64,000 nucleotides of DNA from Rivibacter subsaxonicus (GCF_004217215.1 NZ_SHKP01000005.1:377501-441500), one strand, 5' to 3'; positions 52,570 through 61,377 are shown, counted from the stretch's first letter. Notes: generated from the sequence alone by a model not told the origin. Translations and numbers: made by a program.

Positions 52570-53100
52570 ATGGGCAACAAGCTTTACGTGGGCAATCTTG
52601 CCTACAGCGTGCGCGACGAGGACCTCCAGGAGGCTTTCGCACAATTCGGCGCAGTGACCTCCGCCAAGGTGATGATGGACCGCGAAACCGGCCGCTCGAA
52701 GGGCTTCGGCTTCGTCGAGATGGGTACGGACGCCGAGGCCCAGTCGGCCATCAACGGCATGAACGGCCAGTCGATGGGCGGCCGCGCCCTGGTGGTCAAT
52801 GAGGCACGTCCGCGCGAAGAGCGTCCGGGCGGCTTCCGCGGCCCGTACGGCGGCGGCGGTGGCGCCGGTGGTGCCGGCGGCGGCTACAACCGCGGCCCGC
52901 GCGAAGGTGGTGGCGGCGGCTACGGTGGTAGCGGCGGTGGCGGCTACGGCGGTGGCGGTGGCGGTGGCCGCAGCGGTGGCGGCGGCTACGGCGGTGGCGG
53001 TGGTGGTTACGGCGGTGGTGGCGGCGGCTACGGCGGCGGCGGCGGAAGCCGCAGCGGTGGTGGCGGCGGCTACGGCGGTAGCGGCCGCGGCGGCTACTGA
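52570..53100 (+). CDS. RNA-binding protein, RRM plus glycine-rich tail
   Basis: A 176-residue protein. The RRM (residues 3-80) has RNP2 KLYVGNLAY and RNP1 SKGFGFVEM, both complete. Residues about 90-176 are a low-complexity GGGGYGG-type tail with interspersed Arg, like eukaryotic glycine-rich RNA-binding proteins and cyanobacterial/betaproteobacterial Rbp proteins, which are usually cold-induced RNA chaperones. A terminator-like hairpin 28 bases before the ATG at 52570 suggests leader-level control, possibly autoregulation. A strong terminator follows. The tail's repeats make its exact length prone to change. Confidence 0.92.
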   Translation: MGNKLYVGNLAYSVRDEDLQEAFAQFGAVTSAKVMMDRETGRSKGFGFVEMGTDAEAQSAINGMNGQSMGGRALVVNEARPREERPGGFRGPYGGGGGAGGAGGGYNRGPREGGGGGYGGSGGGGYGGGGGGGRSGGGGYGGGGGGYGGGGGGYGGGGGSRSGGGGGYGGSGRGGY

Positions 53101-53132
53101 TCGCTCCCCGGCCTCGTCGAGGCCGGAACCAG

Positions 53133-53158
53133 AAAGCGGTGCTTCGGCACCGCTTTTT
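53133..53158 (+). terminator. Intrinsic terminator after the RNA-binding protein gene
   Basis: A 10-base stem (AAAGCGGTGC / GCACCGCTTT) closed by the stable tetraloop TTCG, ending in five consecutive T residues (53154-53158), 33 bases after the stop codon. Since the SDR gene converges from the right, it may serve both strands. Confidence 0.9.
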
Positions 53159-53196
53159 CGTTGGCGGTCGCTGTTGCGACCGCGCCCTGCTCCGCC

Positions 53197-53973
53197 TTAC
53201 TCGCTTGCCCGCTTCTTGCGACCACGGCCGGCAAACAGGCGGTCGAACAGCGGATTCGGCAGCACGCGCATCAGCTTGGCCACGACGCCCATCTGCCAGG
53301 GGATCACGCGGTAGCTCGCGCCGGCCCGGACCGCACCGAAAGCGCGGTCGGCAAAGGCCTCGGGCGTCAGCAGGAAGGGCATGCTGTAGCTGTTGCGCGC
53401 GGTCAGCGGCGTCGCCACGTAGCCCGGTACCACGGTGAGCACCTTGACGCCGAAGGGCCGACACTCGCCGCGCAGGCTCTCGCAGTAGCTCACGACCGCG
53501 GCCTTGCTCGCGCAGTAGGCCCCATGACCCGGCAACCCGCGGATCGCGGCGACGCTGGCGATGCCGACCAGCGTTCCGCTGCGCCGCTCGCGCATCTGCT
53601 TGATGAAGGGCTGGAAGCTCGCGGCCATGCCAAGCACATTGGTCTCGAGCGTGCTGCGCATCGTCTCCAGGTCCTCGAACTCCGCGCTGTCCATGCCAAC
53701 GCTGATGCCGGCGTTGGCGATCACGACCTCGGGCAGGCCTTGGCGCTCGAGGCACGCGCGGCCGGCGGCGGTGATCGACTCCACGTCGCGCACATCGGCC
53801 GCGTAGACCGCGAAGCTCGCCTCGGGCCAGCCCTGGGTGCGGCACCAGGCCTCGATCTCGGCGGCGCGGCGCGCCACCAGCGCGACCCGCCAGCCCGCGG
53901 CACGGTAGCGCGCCGCCAGCGCCTGGCCAATGCCGCTCGAGGCGCCGGTGATGAAGACCAGGGGTGCTGTCAT
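53197..53973 (-). CDS. Short-chain dehydrogenase/reductase following lptC
   Basis: A 258-residue SDR: GASSGIGQALAARY near residue 11, NAGIS near 90, catalytic YCASKAA, and a basic tail (RLFAGRGRKKRASE). A C-terminal proline/valine-rich segment (PGYVATPLTARN) suggests membrane-associated SDR types. Its ATG overlaps the lptC stop (ATGA), so it is the fourth gene of the kdsD-kdsC-lptC operon, in the place where lptA usually is. Substrate unknown. Confidence 0.87.
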   Translation of the reverse strand: MTAPLVFITGASSGIGQALAARYRAAGWRVALVARRAAEIEAWCRTQGWPEASFAVYAADVRDVESITAAGRACLERQGLPEVVIANAGISVGMDSAEFEDLETMRSTLETNVLGMAASFQPFIKQMRERRSGTLVGIASVAAIRGLPGHGAYCASKAAVVSYCESLRGECRPFGVKVLTVVPGYVATPLTARNSYSMPFLLTPEAFADRAFGAVRAGASYRVIPWQMGVVAKLMRVLPNPLFDRLFAGRGRKKRASE

Positions 53974-54713
53974 TTCTTCTTCCCGGACGCCTGCGCGCCC
54001 TCGCCGTCGGTCGGCTCCGCCGCCTTCGTGCCCGGCGGACGGAACACGCCGCTCACGCGGCCACCAAACTGGGCCACGCGCTGCAGATGGTCGTAGTCGA
54101 GACTGCCGGCCTGCAGTTCGCCGCGACCACTGAGCACCTGCACCGGGCGGCTCGAGTGGAGTTGCTCGGTGCGCGTGAAGAACTCGAGTTGCTCACCGCG
54201 AAACTCGAGCCGATCGGCACCGACGGCCTCGCGCAGCACGCGCGCGTCGCCGCTCAAGCGCACCTGGCTGCCATCGCCGTTGGACAGGCCGCTGCGCGCG
54301 CTGGCCACCAGCACCCGGCCCTGGGCGTCGACGCGCCGCACGCGCGGGCCGTCGATCTCGTAGGTGTCGGTGTCGGGGAAGTGGCGCGCCGCGTCGCCAT
54401 CCAGACGCGTCAGCAGTTCGCCTTCGCGGTCGTGGCTGTTGAGCGAGAAGCCGTGCATGACAGCGTCTGGCACATGCTGCGGCGGCGCCTTCGGCCGCGC
54501 CTCGCCCGGCACCGGCGTGTTCTTCACCAGCCACCAGGTCACCGCGGCCAGCAGCGCCATCAGCAGCACCGGCACCGCATTGAGCAGCCGGTCCCAGAGG
54601 TGCCGGGTCCACGGGCCGTGTTCCGCCCGTGCGGGCGTGCCGCGCACCGCCAGCGGCGCCAGCGGCGTCAGATCGGCAAACGGCGCCTCGGCTTCATCGG
54701 CCGCGACGCCCAC
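53970..54713 (-). CDS. lptC: LPS export periplasmic protein LptC
   Basis: About 247 residues: one transmembrane helix (VPVLLMALLAAVTWWLVKN) after a cytoplasmic N-terminus, then a periplasmic beta-jellyroll with repeated strands (HGFSLNSHDREGELLTRLDGDAARHFPDTDTYEID by its ends HGFSLN and TYEID). LptC bridges the LptBFG transporter and LptA. The N-terminus is longer than usual; GTG at 54713 is used but a GTG at 54647 (225 residues) is equally possible. Typical neighbours kdsC and kdsD lie upstream, but lptA and lptB do not follow. Confidence 0.85.
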   Translation of the reverse strand: MGVAADEAEAPFADLTPLAPLAVRGTPARAEHGPWTRHLWDRLLNAVPVLLMALLAAVTWWLVKNTPVPGEARPKAPPQHVPDAVMHGFSLNSHDREGELLTRLDGDAARHFPDTDTYEIDGPRVRRVDAQGRVLVASARSGLSNGDGSQVRLSGDARVLREAVGADRLEFRGEQLEFFTRTEQLHSSRPVQVLSGRGELQAGSLDYDHLQRVAQFGGRVSGVFRPPGTKAAEPTDGEGAQASGKKK

Positions 54714-54747
54714 GTCCGCCCGCTCGGAACCGCTGATGGCCGCGCCC

Positions 54748-55344
54748 CTATCGCGGCGCGACGGCAACGCCGTCGTCGAGCGTGCCGAGGTGGCCTTGCA
54801 GCAGCGCCGCGTAGTGGCCGCCGGCGACCAGCAGCAGATCACAGAACTCGCGCGCTGCACCATAGCCGGCCGCCGCCGCGGTGACATAGCGCGCCAGCGC
54901 GCGCACCTCGACGTGCGCGCCCGGTGGCGCGGCGGCAAAGCCCGCGCGCAGCATCAGCGGCAGGTCGGGCCAGTCATCGCCGATCGCGGCCAGCTCGGCC
55001 CATTCGAGGCCAAGCTGCGCGCGCAGCGTCTCGGCCGCCGCCAGCTTGTCGTGCACCCCGTAGATCGCGCGCGCGATGCCCAGGTCGCCGACGCGCCGGC
55101 GCACCGCCGCCGAGTCGCGACCGGTGATGACGATCGGCTCGATGCCGGCCCGCGCCAGCAGCTTGAGGCCATGACCGTCGAGCGTCGAGAAGGCCTTGAA
55201 GCTCTCGCCTTGCTCGCCGATGTAGATGCGGCCGTCGGTGAGCACACCGTCGACGTCGAAGATCGCGGCACGCATGCCCTGCGCCGCCAGCAACAGTTGC
55301 GGCGCGAAGCCGAGCACCGGCCGGATGGCGGTGTCGCTCGCCAT
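54748..55344 (-). CDS. kdsC: 3-deoxy-D-manno-octulosonate 8-phosphate phosphatase KdsC
   Basis: A 198-residue HAD-superfamily phosphatase of the KdsC type, lacking a cap domain. Motif I is IFDVDGVLTDGRIYI near residue 28, motif II VITGRDS, and motif III GDDWPDLPLM (Asp-Asp). It removes the phosphate from KDO 8-phosphate to give KDO for LPS. The ATG at 55344 overlaps the kdsD stop by one base (TGATG). Confidence 0.95.
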   Translation of the reverse strand: MASDTAIRPVLGFAPQLLLAAQGMRAAIFDVDGVLTDGRIYIGEQGESFKAFSTLDGHGLKLLARAGIEPIVITGRDSAAVRRRVGDLGIARAIYGVHDKLAAAETLRAQLGLEWAELAAIGDDWPDLPLMLRAGFAAAPPGAHVEVRALARYVTAAAAGYGAAREFCDLLLVAGGHYAALLQGHLGTLDDGVAVAPR

Positions 55345-56333
55345 CAGATCACCTTGGCCCGCATCAGGTCGTTGGTGTTGAGCGCGCCGACCAGCCGCCC
55401 CTCATGGTCGACCACCAGCACGCTGGTGATGCGATGCGCTTCCATCAGGTCGGCCGCCTCGGCCGCCAGCGCGTCGGCGCCGATGGTGCGCGGGCCGCGC
55501 CGCATCACCTCGCCCGCACTCATCGCACGCAGGTCGCGGCCGGCCTCGATCAGGCGCCGCAAGTCGCCGTCGGTGAAGATGCCGAGCACGCGCTGCGCGC
55601 CATCGACCACCGCCGTGGCGCCCAGGCCCTTGGCGCTCATCTCGCGCATCATGTCGCCGAAGGCGGCGTCGGAGCTCACGCGCGGCACGGCATCACCACT
55701 GCGCATCACGTCGCGCACGTGGGTGAGCAGCTTGCGCCCGAGCGAGCCACCGGGATGCGAACGCGCGAAGTCTTCCTCGCGAAAGCCGCGCGCGTCGAGC
55801 AGGGCCACCGCGAGCGCGTCGCCGAGCGCGAGCTGCGCCGTGGTGCTGGCGGTCGGCGCCAGGTTCAGCGGACAGGCTTCCTGCGCGACGCTCGAATCGA
55901 GCACCACGTCGGCGTGGCTGGCCAGCGTGCTGTCGGCACGCCCGGTGATCGCAATCAGCGTCGCGCCCAGGCGCTTGAGCACCGGCAGGATCGCGGTCAG
56001 TTCGTCGCTCTCGCCGCTGTTGGACAGCGCGATCACCACGTCCTGCGGCGTGACCATGCCGAGGTCGCCGTGACTGGCCTCGGCCGGATGGACGAACAGC
56101 GCCGGCGTGCCGGTCGAGGCCAGCGTGGCCGCGATCTTGCGACCCACGTGGCCGCTCTTGCCCATGCCCATCACGACCACGCGGCCGCGGCAGGCCAGCA
56201 GCCGCGCGATCGCGTTGCCGAAGGCCTCCGCCATCGGCCCGCGCAGGCGCGCCTCGAGTGCGAGCAGTGCCTGGGCCTCGATCGCGAGAGCCCCGGAGCC
56301 GAGCGTGACGGCGCGCGCAGTGGTGTCGCTCAT
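55344..56333 (-). CDS. kdsD: D-arabinose 5-phosphate isomerase KdsD
   Basis: A 329-residue isomerase making arabinose 5-phosphate from ribulose 5-phosphate, the first KDO precursor step. SIS domain at about 35-175 (VVVMGMGKSGHVGRKIAATLASTGTPALFVHPAEASHGDLG, ends quoted as VVVMGMGKSG and ASHGDLG) and two CBS domains at about 205-325. First gene of kdsD-kdsC-lptC-SDR and divergent from the CPA2 antiporter. Confidence 0.95.
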   Translation of the reverse strand: MSDTTARAVTLGSGALAIEAQALLALEARLRGPMAEAFGNAIARLLACRGRVVVMGMGKSGHVGRKIAATLASTGTPALFVHPAEASHGDLGMVTPQDVVIALSNSGESDELTAILPVLKRLGATLIAITGRADSTLASHADVVLDSSVAQEACPLNLAPTASTTAQLALGDALAVALLDARGFREEDFARSHPGGSLGRKLLTHVRDVMRSGDAVPRVSSDAAFGDMMREMSAKGLGATAVVDGAQRVLGIFTDGDLRRLIEAGRDLRAMSAGEVMRRGPRTIGADALAAEAADLMEAHRITSVLVVDHEGRLVGALNTNDLMRAKVI

Positions 56334-56457
56334 GGGATGGGTCGGATGGTCACGCGCGAGGCCGCGTGGAGCCCTTCGGTAGCATCGGGCGATTCTAGGC
56401 GGCGCGTTCCTTGCGGGCGCTGTCCGTTCGACAACCCGTCGCGCAACCCACTGCCGC

Positions 56458-58482
56458 ATGGCCTCCTCGCTCGATATCGCGCTGCTCTACCTGGTCGCCG
56501 CCGTGATCGGCGTGGTGCTCAGCCGCTCGCTGAAGCTGCCGCCGATCCTGGGCTACCTCGTGATCGGCGTGCTGATCGGACCCCACGCGCTGGCGCTGGC
56601 CGGCGACACGGCCGGCATGAGCTACCTGGCCGAATTCGGCGTCGTGTTCCTCATGTTCGTCATCGGGCTCGAGTTCAACCGCCCCAAGCTGCGCGCGATG
56701 CGCACGCTGGTGTTCGGCCTCGGCCTGAGCCAGGTGGCGCTGACGATCATCGCCGCGGTGGCCGGCAACGCGCTGCTCGGCTGGGCGCTGGCCGCACTCG
56801 GCCGCGACTGGGGCCTCGCCTGGCCGAGCGCCATCGCGCTCGGCGCCGCGCTGGCGATGAGTTCGACCGCGATCGTCGTCAGGCTGATGGCCGAACGGCT
56901 CGAGCTCGAAAGCGAGCATGGCCGGCGCGTGGTCGGCGTGCTGCTGTTCCAGGACTTGGCGGTGGTGCCGCTGCTGGTGCTGATCCCGGCGCTCGGCCCC
57001 TTCGCCAACGGTGGCGGCGATGGCGCCGACGCCATGAGCCTCACCTCGGTGCTGGCCTTCGCGGCGCTCAAGGCCGGCGTGCTGCTGACGCTGCTGCTGG
57101 TCGGGGGCCCGCGCCTGATGCGCTGGTGGCTGACGCTGGTCGCGCGCCGCAAGAGCGAGGAACTGTTCATCCTCAACGTGCTGTTCGTGACGCTCGGCCT
57201 GGCCTGGCTGACCGAGCACGCCGGGCTGTCGCTCGCGCTCGGCGCCTTCGTCGCCGGCATGCTGATCGCAGAGACCGAATACAAGCACCAGGTCGAGACC
57301 GACATCCGGCCCTTCCACGACGTGCTGCTCGGCCTGTTCTTCATCACCGTCGGCATGAAGCTCGAGCTGCGCGCGGTCTTCGAGCAATGGGCGCTGGTGC
57401 TGGCGCTGCTGGTGCTGCCGGTGGGCTTCAAGCTCGGCCTGGTGACGGCGCTGGCGCGCGCCTTCGGCGCCGCGCCCGGCGTGGCGCTGCGCACCGGGCT
57501 CTACCTGGCGCAGGCCGGCGAGTTCGGCTTCGTGCTGCTGGCGCTGGCCTCGCAGCAGAATCTGCTGCCACCGGCCCTGCGCAGCCCGGTGCTGGCGGCG
57601 ATGGTGCTGTCGATGCTGCTGACGCCGCTGATCGTGACCTATAGCAACCGCATCGTCATGAAGTTTGCCGCGAGCGACTGGCTGCTGCAGTCGGTGCAGC
57701 TGACCTCGATCGCCAAGAAGGCGATCCTGGCCGAGGAGCACGTGATCATCTGTGGCTACGGTCGCAGCGGCCAGAACCTGGCGCGCTTGCTCGAGGACGA
57801 GCACATTCCGTACATGGCGCTCGACCTCGACCCCGACCGCGTGCGCCAGGCCGCCGCCGCCGGCCAGAGCGTGGTCTTCGGCGACGCGGCCCGGCTCAAG
57901 AGCCTGATGGCGGCCGGCCTCGCGCGCGCCACCGCGGTGGTGGTGAGCTACCACGACACGCCCTCGGCGTTGCGCATCCTCGACCTCGTGCGCGCGCACG
58001 CGCCGCAGGTGCCGGTGATCGTGCGCACCATCGACGACACCGATCTCGAGCGCCTGCGCACCGCCGGTGCCACCGAGGTGGTGCCCGAGGCGATCGAGGG
58101 CTCGCTGATGATGGCCTCGCACGTGCTCGCGCTGGTCGGGGTGCCGATGCGCCGCGTGATCCGCGTCGTCCAGGACCAGCGCGACGCGCGCTACGGCCTG
58201 TTGCGCGGCTACTTCCACGGCGCCGATGACGATACCGTCGAGGAACTCGAGCAGGCGCGGCTGCGCTCGATCACGCTGCCCGAGAACAGCCCGCTCGCCG
58301 GCCAGTTGCTCGACCAGGTGCCGCTCGAGGCGATCGGCGTCGCCGTCGCCTCGGTGCGGCGCGCGCAGGGTGCGGTGCTGCGCCCGCACCAGGGGCTGGC
58401 GCTCGCGGGCGGCGACACCATCGTGCTCTCCGGCCGACCCGAGGCGCTGGCGCTGGCCGAGAAGCACCTGCTGGAGCGTTGA
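56458..58482 (+). CDS. Monovalent cation:proton antiporter-2 (CPA2), KefB/KefC-like
   Basis: A 674-residue transporter. Twelve or so hydrophobic helices in residues 1-395 (with LPPILGYLVIGVLIGPHAL near 30 and SSTAIVVRLMAERLE near 140), an RCK N-terminal NAD-binding domain with HVIICGYGRSGQNLARLLE near 425, and a TrkA-C domain at about 580-665. This is the KefB/KefC layout for K+ efflux. Whether it is glutathione-gated cannot be read from sequence. The position divergent from kdsD is frequent in proteobacteria. Confidence 0.93.
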   Translation: MASSLDIALLYLVAAVIGVVLSRSLKLPPILGYLVIGVLIGPHALALAGDTAGMSYLAEFGVVFLMFVIGLEFNRPKLRAMRTLVFGLGLSQVALTIIAAVAGNALLGWALAALGRDWGLAWPSAIALGAALAMSSTAIVVRLMAERLELESEHGRRVVGVLLFQDLAVVPLLVLIPALGPFANGGGDGADAMSLTSVLAFAALKAGVLLTLLLVGGPRLMRWWLTLVARRKSEELFILNVLFVTLGLAWLTEHAGLSLALGAFVAGMLIAETEYKHQVETDIRPFHDVLLGLFFITVGMKLELRAVFEQWALVLALLVLPVGFKLGLVTALARAFGAAPGVALRTGLYLAQAGEFGFVLLALASQQNLLPPALRSPVLAAMVLSMLLTPLIVTYSNRIVMKFAASDWLLQSVQLTSIAKKAILAEEHVIICGYGRSGQNLARLLEDEHIPYMALDLDPDRVRQAAAAGQSVVFGDAARLKSLMAAGLARATAVVVSYHDTPSALRILDLVRAHAPQVPVIVRTIDDTDLERLRTAGATEVVPEAIEGSLMMASHVLALVGVPMRRVIRVVQDQRDARYGLLRGYFHGADDDTVEELEQARLRSITLPENSPLAGQLLDQVPLEAIGVAVASVRRAQGAVLRPHQGLALAGGDTIVLSGRPEALALAEKHLLER

Positions 58483-58486
58483 CGCA

Positions 58487-59089
58487 ATGAGTACCCTGCC
58501 TGCATTGCCGTCGCGCCGCGCTCTGCTGCGTGCGCTGGCAGCAGTGGTCGCCACCCAAGCGCCGTGGAGCCAAGCCGCGGACGACGCGCCGTGGCCACCG
58601 GCAGCCATCGACGCGCTGCGCCGCGGCGGCGTGGTGGCAGCGTTCCGTCACGCCAACGCGCCCGGCACCTTCGACCCGCCCGGCTTTCGCCTCGGCGACT
58701 GCAGCACCCAGCGCAACCTCGACGAGGCCGGCCGCGCGCAGTCGAAGCGCCTGGGCGAACGCTTCGCCCGTCTCGGCCTGCAACCGGCCGTGGTGCGCGC
58801 CAGCCCCTGGTGCCGGACGCTGGACACCGCGCGACTGGCCTTCGGTCAGGCACAGCCCTGGGCCGCGCTCGGCTCGGTCCGCGCCGCCGGTACCGACGAG
58901 GCGCAACAGCTCGCCGAGTTGCGCGCGGCGCTGGCCGCGGTCGGCGCGGGCCGCTTCGAAGTCTGGGTCAGCCACCAGTTCACACTCACGGCGCTGGCGG
59001 GCGAAGGCCTGGCCTCGGGTGCCGGCCTGCTGCTGCGCACCGGCGCCGACAGCCGGCCGCAGATCGTGGCGCGCCTGAGTGCCGACTGA
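58487..59089 (+). CDS. Histidine phosphatase family protein, exported
   Basis: A 200-residue histidine phosphatase with an N-terminal twin-arginine-like or Sec signal (PSRRALLRALAAVVATQAPWSQA). The phosphatase motif appears as FRHANAPGTF (RH(A/G) with the phospho-accepting His near residue 53), a conserved RASPWCRTLDTARLAF (Arg) and HQFTLTALAG. Starts 4 bases after the antiporter stop, so probably in one operon with it and apt. Confidence 0.85.
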   Translation: MSTLPALPSRRALLRALAAVVATQAPWSQAADDAPWPPAAIDALRRGGVVAAFRHANAPGTFDPPGFRLGDCSTQRNLDEAGRAQSKRLGERFARLGLQPAVVRASPWCRTLDTARLAFGQAQPWAALGSVRAAGTDEAQQLAELRAALAAVGAGRFEVWVSHQFTLTALAGEGLASGAGLLLRTGADSRPQIVARLSAD

Positions 59090-59095
59090 AGCACC

Positions 59096-59635
59096 ATGAA
59101 CGACATCGAGCTCATCCGCCGCACCATCCGCACCGTGTCCGACTGGCCGGAGCCGGGCGTGCAATTCCGCGACATCACGCCGCTGCTGCAGGACCCGCGC
59201 ACGTTTCGCGTGCTGATCGACCAGTTCGTGCACCGCTACTTCGATGCCCGGCCCGATGCCATCGCCGGCCTCGACGCGCGCGGCTTCATCATCGGCTCGG
59301 TGCTCGCCTACGAGCTGAACGTCGGCTTCGTGCCGATCCGCAAGAAGGGCAAGCTGCCGTTCACCACCGTCGCCGAGAGCTACGAGCTCGAGTACGGCAG
59401 CGCCACCGTCGAGATGCACACCGATGCGGTGAAGGCCGGCGACCGCGTGCTGCTGATCGACGACCTGATCGCCACCGGCGGCACGATGATGGCCGGCAAG
59501 CGCCTGCTCGAGAAGCTCGGCGCGACGGTGATCGAGGGTGCGGCCATCGTGGACCTGCCCGAGCTCGGTGGCTCGGACCGCCTGCGCGCCTCGGGGCTGG
59601 CGCTGTTCACGCTGGTCGACTTCGGGGGCCACTGA
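59096..59635 (+). CDS. apt: Adenine phosphoribosyltransferase
   Basis: A 179-residue Apt converting adenine and PRPP to AMP. Motifs are [32 protein letters not shown] and the PRPP loop [17 protein letters not shown]. Length typical. Starts 6 bases after the histidine phosphatase stop. Confidence 0.97.
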   Translation: MNDIELIRRTIRTVSDWPEPGVQFRDITPLLQDPRTFRVLIDQFVHRYFDARPDAIAGLDARGFIIGSVLAYELNVGFVPIRKKGKLPFTTVAESYELEYGSATVEMHTDAVKAGDRVLLIDDLIATGGTMMAGKRLLEKLGATVIEGAAIVDLPELGGSDRLRASGLALFTLVDFGGH

Positions 59636-59655
59636 GGACCGTGGCCCGAAACGAC

Positions 59656-59677
59656 AAGGCCGCCCGCAGGCGGCCTT
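59656..59677. terminator. Hairpin between convergent apt and cyclic-nucleotide-binding gene
   Basis: A perfect 9-base stem (AAGGCCGCC / GGCGGCCTT) with a 4-base loop, 21 bases after the apt stop and 22 bases before the end of the opposite gene. No T run follows, but the position between convergent genes suggests a bidirectional terminator. Confidence 0.6.
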
Positions 59678-59698
59678 GCAGCGCGACGTGCGTCGGTC

Positions 59699-60166
59699 TC
59701 AGGTCACCGGCAACTGGCGCGACAGGTTGGCACGCATGCGCGTGGCCATGATCGCTCCGGCGGCGCGCAGCGCCTCGAGTGCGACGGCCGGCACGCGGGC
59801 GCCGAGTTCCTCGAAGCGCGGCAGGCGCAGCGCCCAGACCACGCAGGGCGTCATCGCCTCGACGTTGGCGGTGCGCACGCCATCGGCAAACAGCCCCGGC
59901 TCGCCGCAGATCGATCCCGGCCGCAGGATCGCGATCTTGCTGCTGCCCGGCGCGCCACCGACCGTGTAGACCTGCAACGAACCCTGGCCAAGAAAGTACA
60001 CGGTGCGGTCGAGCTCGCCCTGCTTGAGCAGCATGTCGCCGGCGCGCACTTCGTGCCGCGTGAGGTACTGGGTGAAGGTACGCCACTGCGCCGGGTCGAA
60101 ACGCGGGCGAAAGGCATCCTCCGCGTTGAGCGACTGGATCGCGCGCACAAGTTCGTCGTGGGTCAT
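59699..60166 (-). CDS. Cyclic nucleotide-binding domain protein
   Basis: A 155-residue protein consisting almost entirely of a cNMP-binding beta-barrel (about 35-145): VRAGDMLLKQGELDRTVYFLGQGSLQVY and LRPGSICGEPGLFADGVRTANVEA, where the usual phosphate-binding FGE..LL..R..T pattern reads CGEPGLFADGVRTANV. There is no HTH, so it is a stand-alone sensor or scaffold domain. Apparently the last core gene before the atypical right-hand region. Confidence 0.85.
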   Translation of the reverse strand: MTHDELVRAIQSLNAEDAFRPRFDPAQWRTFTQYLTRHEVRAGDMLLKQGELDRTVYFLGQGSLQVYTVGGAPGSSKIAILRPGSICGEPGLFADGVRTANVEAMTPCVVWALRLPRFEELGARVPAVALEALRAAGAIMATRMRANLSRQLPVT

Positions 60167-60516
60167 GGCTCGGCGGATCGGTCTTCTTCTGTGTGGGCCG
60201 GCGCTTGCTTACCGGCAGCCCCCATTATCGGCGCCGCACCGAGCCCGCAGCATCGGCGATGTCGGGGGGCTGTGGCGCCCAGCCTGTGAAGTCCGTCACG
60301 CCTTACTTTCCAATGCAGAAACTTTCTTCAGCCGCTAAGTCCGCGTGCCCAAAGGGATGTTGGCATTCGCTGCGCCGCCATGGACACGATCATGGACATA
60401 AACAGTGGGGATGTCGCTCGTCAGCGACTCCGACAAGCGTGAATCGACGCCGCGCTTGCCTGCCTGCAGGACGTGCCCCATGAGTGCGCAGGCGAGCGGC
60501 CTTGCTCCGCTCTCTA

Positions 60517-60546
60517 GGGGGCCTGCAGGAATTCCTGCAGGCCCCC
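60517..60546. repeat. 30-bp perfect palindrome
   Basis: A perfect 15+15 inverted repeat with no loop; the left arm is GGGGGCCTGCAGGAA. It begins four bases after a CTCTAG stretch and is not followed by a T tract. Shares its outline with palindromes at 61186-61219 and 61347-61377. Confidence 0.85.
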
Positions 60547-60913
60547 ACCACGGGTGGACCGAACACCGAACGCGTCGTCGGCGTGGCAGCGCTAACGGGC
60601 GCGCCGGAGCCTCGGCCAGCGTTTCCGATCCCGATCGAAAGCGCGGCTAGTAGTTCAAGGCGACAACCGCTGCGCGCACCGCCGCCCAGCAATGCGGCGG
60701 ATACCGTGAGTTCATGGTGTGACTGCGATGGACCGCAACCGCTGCATCGCTGTCAGTTGCCCGACGAGTCTGAACTGCCGCTCCAGACTGGCCCAGCCTG
60801 CTGCGGCAGCAACTTCAGGCGCCGGGTGGCTTGCCGGTATCGGTCGGCGCCTGACCGCGCAGCTCGGCATCGCGCGCAACGGTAGTCGGTCGAACACAAG
60901 ACACAGCTGGGGG

Positions 60914-60945
60914 TTGTCAGAGAATTTCCGGGGCGGCTCTGACAA
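60914..60945. repeat. Inverted repeat TTGTCAGAG/CTCTGACAA
   Basis: Nine-base perfect arms at 60914-60922 and 60937-60945 with a 14-base spacer. On the plus strand the second arm is followed by GTTTTGG, so a weak terminator is possible; a protein-binding site is also possible. Confidence 0.5.
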
Positions 60946-61185
60946 GTTTTGGAGCGACTTTCGGAGCCAGTTTCTCGATCGCCCAGCCAGCCGAACCGGA
61001 ACGGCTGTGAGGAAATTCTGATCTGCGACAAGGACTTGCGCGCGTGGCACCTCGCGGATTTGCGGCTTGTCGTCGCGCAACCCCTCGGACTTGTCAGCGG
61101 CCTTGCGGACAGCGCAACTTGCGAGCTTTGCAACTACCTTGCAACACCGATGGCGACGGCGAGGTTCACTGCAGAACCCTGTGGC

Positions 61186-61219
61186 GAAGGGGCCTCCCGG
61201 AATTCCGGGAGGCCCCTTC
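61186..61219. repeat. 34-bp perfect palindrome
   Basis: A perfect 17+17 inverted repeat; the left arm is GAAGGGGCCTCCCGGAA. It has the same GGAATTCC centre as the 60517 element but a different arm sequence, so the symmetry rather than the sequence seems conserved. Confidence 0.85.
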
Positions 61220-61346
61220 ATCACGCCGGAGCAAGGCACGAGTTCCTGCTCGCCCAGGATTGCGCTGAGCCATCGGCCCATGAGCCCACTTCGCAAGTTG
61301 CGCCGCGCTCGTCTCTTCAGCGACCGACCTGCTTTCCGCGGTTCAC

Positions 61347-61377
61347 GGGGGCATGCAGGAAACTCCTGCAGGCCCCC
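61347..61377. repeat. Near-perfect 31-bp palindrome
   Basis: Left arm GGGGGCATGCAGGA (61347-61360) and right arm TCCTGCAGGCCCCC (61364-61377) pair with one mismatch around the 3-base loop AAC. Its right arm is almost identical to the right arm of the 60517 palindrome, which links the elements. Confidence 0.75.

Noticed and set aside
52840-53097. Repeated GGCGGCTACGG-type sequence, considered as a CRISPR or tandem-repeat locus
   Set aside because: It is the glycine-rich tail of the RNA-binding protein; repeats are in frame and without spacers.
56395-58608. Minus-strand frame of 737 codons opposite the CPA2 antiporter
   Set aside because: His/Gln/Arg-rich antisense translation typical of shadow frames; the antiporter on the other strand is unambiguous.
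60719-61021. Plus-strand ORF of 100 codons between the palindromes
   Set aside because: Ser/Arg-rich translation, overlaps an opposing frame of equal quality, and no ribosome-binding site; kept only as part of the atypical region.
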